Notes under the pieces: model-generated
What the model saw: only the letters and a program-made list of their open reading frames with translations
Databases searched by the model: none
Told to the model about the DNA's origin: nothing
Source of the DNA: Lathyrus oleraceus
Lineage: Eukaryota; Streptophyta; Magnoliopsida; Fabales; Fabaceae
NCBI RefSeq assembly: GCF_024323335.1
Contig: NC_066583.1
Location: forward strand, 275,983,416 to 276,047,415
DNA length: 64,000 nucleotides
Direction: 5' to 3'
Shown here: piece by piece, positions 55,890 to 64,000 of the stretch
How the letters are laid out: the number at the start of each line of letters is the position of its first letter
Numbering within the stretch: the stretch's first letter is position 1
Position numbers and translations under genes: made by a program

Positions 55890-57866
55890 ATGCGAAGAAC
55901 TCGCAGCACCAAAAGTTTAAGCTTAGTATACCCTCTGGCGGAACCTGAACGTTACGCTCGCGCACGTTTATTCTTTCATAGAATTAAGAGAGCTATGGCT
56001 GAAGATCAAAACCAAAGACCTCTTAAAGATTTTGCTCAACCATCTAATGAAGAACCTAGTTCTAGTATAGTAAACCCAACCATCCCAGCTAATAATTTTG
56101 AACTTAAACCATCCCTGTTGCAACTAGTGCAACAGAGACAATTCGTAGGTCTCGCTACTGAGAATCCAAACCAACATTTAAAAATATTTCTTCAATTAGC
56201 AGACACTTTTAAAACTAATGGAGCTTCTCCTGAGGCAATACGTTTAAGATTATTTCCTTTTTCCCTTAGAGATAAAGCCCTATCATGGTTAGATTCCCTT
56301 CCACCCAATTCCATTACGACTTGGGATAACCTTAGAAGAGTATTTCTTGCTAGATATTTTCCCCCGAGTAAGACCGCCTTTCTTCGAAACCATATAACTA
56401 GATTTACCCAAAACCAAGGAGAATCGTTGTTCGAAGCTTGGGAGAGATATAAAGAGTTGTTACGAGCATGCCCACATCATGGTTTAGAAAATTGGTTCAT
56501 CATTCAAACCTTCTATAATGGACTTCATTACAACACAAAGATGATCATCGACGCTGCCGCAGGCGGTGCTCTGATGAACAAACCTTATCCTGAAGCTAGT
56601 GCCCTCATCAAAGACATGGCTCAAAACCATCAATCATGGGGAGTCGAACGAGCGACAGTTGAGAAGAAGGAATCCCAAGGAGGAGTGCATGAACTAAGCT
56701 CTATATAGATGATGCAAGCTAAAATGGACGCATTAGCCCTTAAAGTCGAGCATATGTGCATAAACCCGAATACTGTAGCCGCAGTTTTGTCGGATTGTGA
56801 GATATGTGGAACCAAAGGACACCAATCTGCAGAATGCAGTCTATTAAACGAAACCCACTCTGAGCAAGTGAACTACACCCAAGGAAACCCATACTCGAAT
56901 ACCTATAACCCTGGATGGAGGAATCATCCGAACTTCTCCTATAAAAACAATAACCCTATTCAAAATAATGCACCCCCGAGACCTAGTTATCAAGCCCCAA
57001 GATCAAATCAACCTATGCAACCTGTACCACCAAAGCCGAGCCTTGAGAAAATTATGGAAAATTTTATCACCGCTCAAACCCAACAAAACAAGGAGTTCAT
57101 GAACCAAAACATTCATGTTAACGAATTAATTACTCAGTTAGGAACCAAGGTTGACCAAATAGTTACTCATACCAAGATGCTTGAAACCCAGATCTCTCAG
57201 GTAGCTTTAAACCAAGCCCCTCAGACTACTCCTGGAGGACAATTCCCTGGACAACCTCAACAAAATCCGAGAGGACAAGCCAACGCCATTACCCTACGAA
57301 GTGGGAACGCTTATGATGAGCCACCAAACCCTAGATTGAGTGAACCCGAAACTTCTAAGGAATGTACCAAACCCCCGGACGAAGTAAAGGAACCAGAGGA
57401 ATCTGAAAACCAGGAAGGTCGAGAAAAAGGAGAGGAACCTAAAGATAAAACTTACATACCACCCCCGCCGTATAAACCACCTATACCATATCCACAAAGA
57501 CTCAAACAAACCCAGATCAATAAACAATATCAAAAATTTATTAAAGTTATAGAAAAACTTCATGTAGAAATCCCTTTCACAGAAGCCATCACCCAAATAC
57601 CTTCTTATGCAAAATTTCTCAAAGACATCCTTACCAACAAATGTAGACTTGACGATCCGAAGCCTTTGGAATGTAATGCTATTTCCAAGGACAAATTAGC
57701 AAAGAAAGATAAAGATCCTGGAAATTCCTCCATTCGTTGCCTTTTGGGTAATCATGTCATCGAAAAAGCTTTTCTAGACTTAGGAGCTAGTGTGAGCTTA
57801 ATTCCTTTAGCAGTTTGTGAGAGGTTAAACTTAGGAGAATTACAGCCCACTAAGATGTCACTTTAG
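55890..57866 (+). pseudogene. gag-pro: Athila gag-protease, two in-frame stops
   Basis: From the ATG at 55890 (MRRTRS, a typical Athila gag start) the frame encodes a capsid-type gag domain (about residues 70-215) with LRLFPFSLRDKALSWL and WERYKELLRACPHHG. TAG at 56706-56708 interrupts it, and the same frame continues with a CCHC knuckle CEICGTKGHQSAEC (about 56796-56837) and a Pro/Gln-rich stretch. The protease core FLDLGASVSLIPL (about 57771-57810) uses DLGA, normal for Athila. TAG at 57864-57866 ends the segment, while homology continues in the same frame. Both stops look like single substitutions. Confidence 0.88.
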
Positions 57867-59063
57867 TTAGTCGATAGATCTGTTAAGTATCCGATAGGCA
57901 TTTTAGAAGATGTTCCTGTTAGGATAGGTCAGTTATTTATCCCTACTGATTTTGTTGTCATGGACATCAAAGAGGACAATGATATACCAATCCTTCTAGG
58001 TAGACCATTCTTATCGACTGCAGGAGCCATAATATATGTCAAGAAATGAAAGTTGACATTTGAGGTAGGTGACGAGAAAATAGAATTTATACTTTCGAAA
58101 TTTCTTATGGCACCTATGATGGGAGACTCGTGTTATGCCTTAGATATCATTGATGAATGTGTTAGAGAATTAGAACAAAAAGAAATTATAAAAACAATTA
58201 AGTTACCATCAACTCTCATAAGGGAAGATGATGACTTTAAAAAACCCTACATCGATGATAACCTTTACGAATGTTTATCCCTTACCCCAGATCCTATGCC
58301 ATGCCCTAAGAAACCAACCTTAGAACTTAAGGAACTGCCTAAGAACCTGAGATATGAGTTCCTCGATGAAAAGATGAACCGTCCAGTTATAGTTAGTGCT
58401 ACCTTGAGCCAAAAGGAAACGAACCAACTTTTAGACGTTTTACGAAGATATCCCTCAGCGTTAGGATATAATATCTCTGACCTGAAAGGTATAAGCCCAT
58501 CTGTATGCATGCATCGGGTTTCGCTCGAAGAAGATTCAAAACCCTCTAGGGAACATCAGAGAAGAATAAACCCTATAATGAGTGATGTTGTTAAAAAGGA
58601 AGTTCTTAAGTTACTTGAGGCAGGTATAATCTACCAGATCTCGGATAGTAAGTGGGTGAGCCCTATGCATGTAGTACCTAAAAAGGGAGGCATCACAGTC
58701 GTGCAAAACGATAAAGGCAAACATGTAGCAAAACGTTTAGAAGGAGGATGGCGGATGTGTATAGATTATAGAAAATTAAATAAAGCAACTAGGAAGGATC
58801 ATTTCCCTTTACCATTTATAGACCAGATGTTGGAGCGTCTAGCCAGACACTCTTACTTCTGCTATCTAGATGGATACTCTGGATTCTTCCAAATACCTAT
58901 CCACTCCGAAGATCAAGAAAAAACTACCTTTACATGCCCTTATGGAACTTTTGCCTACAAACGAATGTCGTTCGACCTCTGTAATGCCCCAGCTACTTTC
59001 CAACGATGCATGATGTCAATCTTTGCAGATTACCTAGATGGTATCATGGAAGTTTATGGATGA
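57867..59063 (+). pseudogene. pol: Athila protease end and reverse transcriptase, broken
   Basis: Continues in the gag-pro frame with ILLGRPFLSTAGA (near 57990), a TGA at 58047-58049, then RT: WVSPMHVVPKKGG, GGWRMCIDYRKLNKAT, FCYLDGYSGFFQIPI and CPYGTFAYKRMSFDLCNAPATFQRCM. The frame breaks near 59050 within the residues leading into the catalytic FMDD and stops at 59061-59063. The shift fits a two-base loss or one-base gain in a short T run. The palm continues in the next frame. Confidence 0.88.
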
Positions 59064-61290
59064 TTTCTCGGTTTACGGATTTGATTTCCACAATTGTCTT
59101 TCTAACCTTGAGAAAATCCTGGAGAGATGCGTGGAGGTGAACCTCGTGCTAAACTGGGAAAAATGTCATTTCATGGTGACCGAAGGAATAGTTTTAGAAC
59201 ATATAGTTTCCGTAAAAGGCATAGAGGTAGATAAAGCTAAAATAGAAGTTATAGATAACCTAAAACCCCCAAAAACCATCAGAGAAGTCTGAAGCTTCCT
59301 TGGAGAAGCTGGATTCTACCGGCGTTTTATTAAGGACTTCTCCAAAATAACTAAACCTTTAACCGGACTTTTACTGAAAGATGCTGAATTCATTTTTGAT
59401 GAAAAATGTAATGACGCATTTTATCTTTTAAAGCAAGCATTAGTATCAGCACCCATTATGAAACCACCTGATTGGTCGGAACCTTCCGAGATAATGTGCG
59501 ATGCTAGTGATTATGCAGTTGGAGTCGTTCTAGGACAAAGGAAAGATAAAAAATTATATGCCATTTATTATGCCAGTAGAACCCTAGATGCTGCCCAACT
59601 TAACTATGCAACAACAGAAAAAGAATTACTCGCTGTAGTTTTCGCTATAGACAAATTTAGATCTTATCTAGTAGGAGCAAAAATTATAGTTTACACCAAT
59701 CATGCTGCCATTCGTTACCTATTAAGTAAAAAAGATGCCAAGCCCAGATTACCCCGATGGATTCTATTACTACAAGAGTTTGATTTAGACATAAGAGTAA
59801 AAAAAGGCACTGAAAATGTAGTAGCTGATCACCTTTCTAGGCTAGAACATCTAAAACCAGAACTAGTACCCATAAATGATGATTTTGCCTATAATAGACT
59901 GATAGCTAAAGTAGAAACCATTGAAGATAATAACCTAGATCCTTATGAGCACCCTCAAAATTCCTTAGCAATAAGTAGCGTACCCTGGTATGCAGATTTC
60001 GTTAATTACCTGGCTGCTGATATAGTACCCCCTGATCTTGACTACCACCGCAAGAAGAAATTCTTCCACGATGTGAGAAACTTCTATTGGGACGAACCGC
60101 TCCTTTTCAAAAGGGGTAAAGATGGCATTTTTCGCCGTTGCATTCCAGAAGAAGAGGTAAATAATATTATCGAGCATTGTCATTCTGCACCTTATGGTGG
60201 ACATGCGAGCACCTCTGAGACATACGCTAAGATTCTTCAAGCTGGCCTATTCTGGCCTACCATGTGGTGTGATGTCTATGCTTGCATTGTCAAGTGTGAT
60301 AGATGCCAACGCACTGGAAACATTTCAAGGCGTGATGAAATGCCTCTAAGAAACATTCAGGAAGTAGAACTCTTTGACGTATGGGGTATAGATTTCATGG
60401 GACCTTTCCCACCATCCTTAGGAAATAGGTATATCTTAGTAGTTGTAGACTATGTGTCTAAGTGGATTGAAGCTATAGCTGCACCCACAAACGACACTAG
60501 GGTAGTAATCAAACTATTTAAAAACTATATATTCCCTAGATTTGGAACACCACGTTTAGTCATAAGCGATGGAGGATCACACTTTATATCGAGAATATTT
60601 GACAAAATTTTAAGAAAATATGGAGTTAGGCATAAAGTAGCAACACCATACCACCCACAGACTAGTGGCCAAGTAGAAGTATCTAATAGGGAGATAAAAC
60701 AATTCCTAGAGAAAACTGTTTCTATTTCTAGGAGAGACTGGTCTCAGAAGCTTCAAGAAGCATTATGGGCCTATAGAACCGCTTTCAAAACCCCTATAGG
60801 AACTACTCCTTATCAACTAGTTTATGGAAAATCCTGTCACTTAGCTTTCGAATTAGAGCATAAGGCCTATTGGGCTATTAAAACTTTGAATTTAGACTAC
60901 CTAGCCGCTGGAGAAAAGCGTACCCTAGACATTCATAAATTAGAAGAACTTAGGGAATCTGCCTACGAGAATGCAAAAATATATAAAGAGAGGACAAAAG
61001 CCTATCACGACAAAAGAATAATAAAGAAAAATTTCAATATAGGCGATCATGTTCTCCTTTTTAACTCTAGGTTACGACTCTTCCCCGGAAAGCTACGTTC
61101 AAGATGGACTGGTCCTTTCGAAGTATCAAAGATTATGAGATCCGGAGCCGTAGAAATCAAGAACGAAACCTGTAGTCCATTCATTGTAAATGGACAAAGA
61201 CTGAAGCTCTACGAAGGAGGATACATTCCGGCATACTACTCGAGCCACACCCTGATTGATTCACTGATTCCTACTACTACAGGTGTATAA
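59056..61290 (+). pseudogene. pol: Athila RT active site, RNase H and integrase
   Basis: In the shifted frame, FMDDFSVYG carries the RT active site. A TGA at 59290-59292 interrupts the thumb; the frame then stays open to TAA 61288-61290. RNase H is marked by [28 protein letters not shown] and DHLSR. The integrase has an HHCC finger ([12 protein letters not shown] ... CDRCQ), the DDE triad in [14 protein letters not shown] and GQVEVSNRE, and a GPF-type tail ([12 protein letters not shown]). The last 610 codons (59458-61290) are uninterrupted, so integrase may be the best preserved part. Confidence 0.9.
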
Positions 61291-61422
61291 ATTCTAATCG
61301 TCAAGCTATTGACGTTAAACAAGCATTGTGTGGGAGGCAACCCATGGTTTTTCTTTCATTTTACTTTTTCGCATTTATTTATTTTTATTTTATTTTATCA
61401 TATTTTGCATTGAGACTAAGAT

Positions 61423-62216
61423 TTGAATGGTTTGTATTTTCAGGATCACTTTCTTAACTTTTACAGGATGCAGGATTTCAATGACATGCACGTGGCCTAT
61501 AGAGATAATGCTCAGAGGGAGCGCTACATTGCTTTGTATCAGCGTCCTATGGCACCCACACGTTATCCTGATCAGCACTGTATGGAGGCATTGGGTATCG
61601 AGCCGAGTATCCGATTCATTAGCCACCAGCTTCACTGGGATGAGTTTGCTGATGACTTGAGTAACACATATAGGAACCTGACTTTGGAGTTTCTGAGTTC
61701 ATTCGACTACGACCCATATTCTAGACCAGATGGGTATGCTACTTTCAGGCTTTTCGGGGTTGAGTACTCCTTCAGCCAGAAAGAGTTTGGCGACTTATTG
61801 GGTTTCCAGACTACTCCTGATGCTATCCCGGAGACACCTATGGGATATTTCCTGGGTAAGGAGGTTGAGAAGTTTTAGAGTGATATATCGGGTGGCGGAA
61901 GCCAGGATCCATCTATGCAGCCGTCTCATGTCATACATAACCCCGTCTTCAGATACTTTCAGATGATATTAACACATTCCTTCCTGGGAAGGCCGAATGC
62001 AGAGACACTACTGAGTGAATAGGAGATCTTCCTGTTATTTTGTGCATCCCAGTCTCGCCCAGTCGCATGTGGGAACTTCTTGTTATACAGTCTCAGCAGT
62101 ATCTCCAGATCTACTGAAGGAGTCATCCATGTTGGCGGAATCATCACGCAGATTGTTGTCGCTTTAGGTCTGTCTCGCAAGCTGTTACATCTTCGGACCT
62201 ACTGTGGGTACACTAC
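61423..62216 (+). pseudogene. Post-pol ATHILA-type ORF, truncated
   Basis: After a short spacer containing GTGTGGGAGGCAACCC, typical of the pol-to-ORF junction in Athila, a frame opens at 61423 (a second ATG is at 61468). It includes CMEALGIEPSIRFISHQL, EFLSSFDYDPYS and VEYSFSQKEFGDLLGF, then TAG at 61876-61878. The same frame continues with NPVFRYFQMILTHSFLGRP, TAG at 62020-62022, and further homologous sequence until LTR F cuts it at 62216. The pattern fits the ATHILA ORF-1 protein family, in the position sometimes called env-like; no signal peptide or membrane segment is visible in the part present. Confidence 0.78.
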
Positions 62217-64000
62217 TGTAAGACCCCAATTTTGTCCCTAAGATCCCTCATGGCATCATATCATATCATTGCATAGCCTCAAGGATCATTGGACACCTTG
62301 CTTCCTTCCCTGTGGGTGGGTTATCTTGTTGAGAGTGGTTCTTGATCACCAAGCATTCCTTGCATTTATATGTCATTAGTTTTCTTTTAATCACTAACCA
62401 AAAGTACAGAAATATGTTATCTAACCTTTGTCTTGCAGATGAAGCAATAACAGGTCAACACATCAAAGGCATTCATTGAGCAATAAATGGTGGACATTCT
62501 TGAGATTTGGACCCTACAATCATTCACAAGAGTGCATATGAGTTATGATGTCATTTTGAAACAAAATCCCAAGTGGTAGAGGCTTGAATTTCATCAGAAC
62601 ATTCTCAAGTCATCTGAAGACCTAGAAAGTCAACTGTGGATTTGGAGGTGGGAAGTGATTGGAAATACTTCATTCATGTTCAAACAAGTCTCATTTGACA
62701 TTTCAAACACTCTAATTGAAGAATTTGAGGTCCAGTCAAAAATTTCCCAAAATAGAAAGTGACCCATAATTTGAACTTTCCAAAAATGGAAGGGTTTTGG
62801 ACCAACTTCAATTCAATCTTACACCATCAAGAAAGCTTCAAATGAAATTTTGTTGAACATGAAAGTTGTATATCTTTCTCTCCCATTTCCAAAATGTCCA
62901 AGATCATGAATTTCTAATGTGTGGTTGAGGAGATATGATCAAATCATGGCAAAGTATGCTTGAAAATTCAAATGGGCATAACTTTTCAACCAAAGCTCCA
63001 AAATGAGTGGTTCTTTTTGCATTTTGTTCATCATGACTTGTAGTTTCCAAACATCTCATTACATGGCTTGAAATTCCCTTGCATGATCATGTGCTCACTC
63101 ATGAAGATTTTTGAAGGAAATTTCATAAGATAATTTTGGTTGATCATGTGCATAAAATATCACTTCCAAAGCTTGCATGGACTATTTTTAAGTGGTTTTG
63201 GGCCTTGTGTTGGTATTGTTCACGCATGCATGAAGGGCATGAGGTGCAAATGCCAATTTTCTCATACACCTTTTAAATTGTTAATCTTGATTAACTTTGG
63301 CTTAAACTGGTTTTCATAATGATTAGCATGGGGTATATAAGGATAATCTTAACTGCATTCATCATTAACATCCATTTTCAGATCTAGATTCAAAATCAAC
63401 CAAACTTTTTCTCTCAAAATATTTTCCAAATTCTTCACACAAAGGACATTTCTATTGATGGATTCATGATGAGGAAGCATTTCTAAGCAAGTTTGAACGT
63501 GGAATTGGAGCAATTGGTGCCATATTGAACCATACACGAAGCTTGAAGCATCAATGGAGATTTCAAAATTAACTGGATTAGTGCTTGTTTGAGCTTCATT
63601 TTTTTCATCAATCCTCTCCATAAGCATTGCAGAAGAGTTGGAACCATTACCAGCCTTGGATAGCACGATTTCAGCTTGCTGTACTTCAAGAGGTCATAAT
63701 TCGCATCTCTTAATTTTGAAATCCATTGCTATATTGTTGTAGATCTTATTCTCCTGATGAATCTGGTGAAAGAATCGTGTGATTTGATGCTTTATTGACT
63801 GAGTTAGGTTAAATTCAAGTTTCATGCATGAATGTTATCTTGTTCGATTCTCTCTTAATATGTGGAATTAGGTTTAGTTCTTGCTCGATCCATTATCTCC
63901 ATTAAACGTGCTACATGTTGATGTATTTGGTTTTGATTTCTGGAGAAATTTTTCTGGACGTGCATGAACTCTGTTACTGTTCATCTGCTTCGTGAGGAAG
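62217..64000 (+). mobile_element. Ogre-type LTR F, partial (window end)
   Basis: Begins TGTAAGACCCCAATTTTGTCC like the other Ogre-type LTRs and runs off the window. A block at about 62740-62800 with TTTCCCAAAATAGAAA is shared with the LTR of element I (about 1089-1135). A TATATAAGG box lies at 63334-63342, 1.1 kb into the LTR. The five bases before it are ACTAC; the partner copy lies outside the window. No genes are seen. Confidence 0.82.
63334..63342 (+). promoter_or_regulatory. Probable TATA box of LTR F
   Basis: TATATAAGG, in a position roughly comparable to the TATA sites of the other LTRs. Confidence 0.5.

Larger units (their letters stand above)
54051..62216 (+). mobile_element. Athila-type Ty3/gypsy element E, 3' end lost
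   Basis: A 5' LTR, a TGGCGCCGTTG-type primer binding site, gag, protease with the DLGAS variant, RT, RNase H, integrase and a post-pol ORF appear in Athila order. The element is broken at 62216 by LTR F. Decay is light: four in-frame stops in gag-pol and one frameshift, plus two stops in the post-pol ORF. The absence of ORF1, intron and second RNase H separates it from the Ogre elements here. Confidence 0.9.

Overview
This window is plant nuclear DNA made almost entirely of nested LTR retrotransposons. I found no host gene, tRNA, rRNA or CRISPR array. The very large Ty3/gypsy Tat-lineage (Ogre-type) elements, with LTRs of 4.7 to 5.5 kb, an extra ORF before gag, an intron between protease and reverse transcriptase and a second RNase H, point to a legume, most likely tribe Fabeae (pea, vetch, lentil, Lathyrus). 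That assignment is inference from element type.

Layout, left to right. Bases 1-75 are an inverted piece of an Ogre-type 5' leader. A solo LTR (A) starts at 76 and is split at 467 by a complete 23,998-bp Ogre element (I, 468-24465, target duplication GTTTG); A resumes at 24471 and ends at 28754, where the inverted leader resumes to about 28945. A 54-bp LTR remnant, a tRNA-Arg-type primer binding site, a leader and an ORF1 truncated at 30565 follow (element A'). That ORF1 is interrupted by element B (5' LTR 30566-35220, decayed ORF1, gag-pro and intron to 47669). B's protease is itself split by a non-autonomous copia-type element (C, 39754-46835, duplication CATGG). B ends abruptly at a minus-strand Ogre-type LTR (G, 47670-52531) lacking a matching duplication. 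Beyond G lies a decayed ORF1 of another element (D), then an Athila-type gypsy element (E, 54051-62216) with gag, protease, RT/RNase H, integrase and a post-pol ATHILA-type ORF, cut at 62217 by another Ogre-type LTR (F) that runs off the window.

Element I is the youngest: its two 5520-bp LTRs differ at about 20 positions by my eye count. It has an almost intact set: ORF1, gag-pro, an intron whose removal joins the reading frames, and pol with RT, RNase H, archaeal-type RNase H and integrase. A one-base deletion just before the RT active-site motif breaks pol.

The most interesting signals are non-coding. Right after the pol stop of element I are four tandem hairpins with four different but self-complementary stems. 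Its 3' UTR carries about 15 degenerate copies of a motif resembling the primer tRNA 3' end, hence complementary to its own primer binding site. All four LTRs read through to their ends carry a compensatory 6-bp hairpin with an invariant AGTA loop about 190-220 bp before the end, and a partial copy of the primer binding site near the end.
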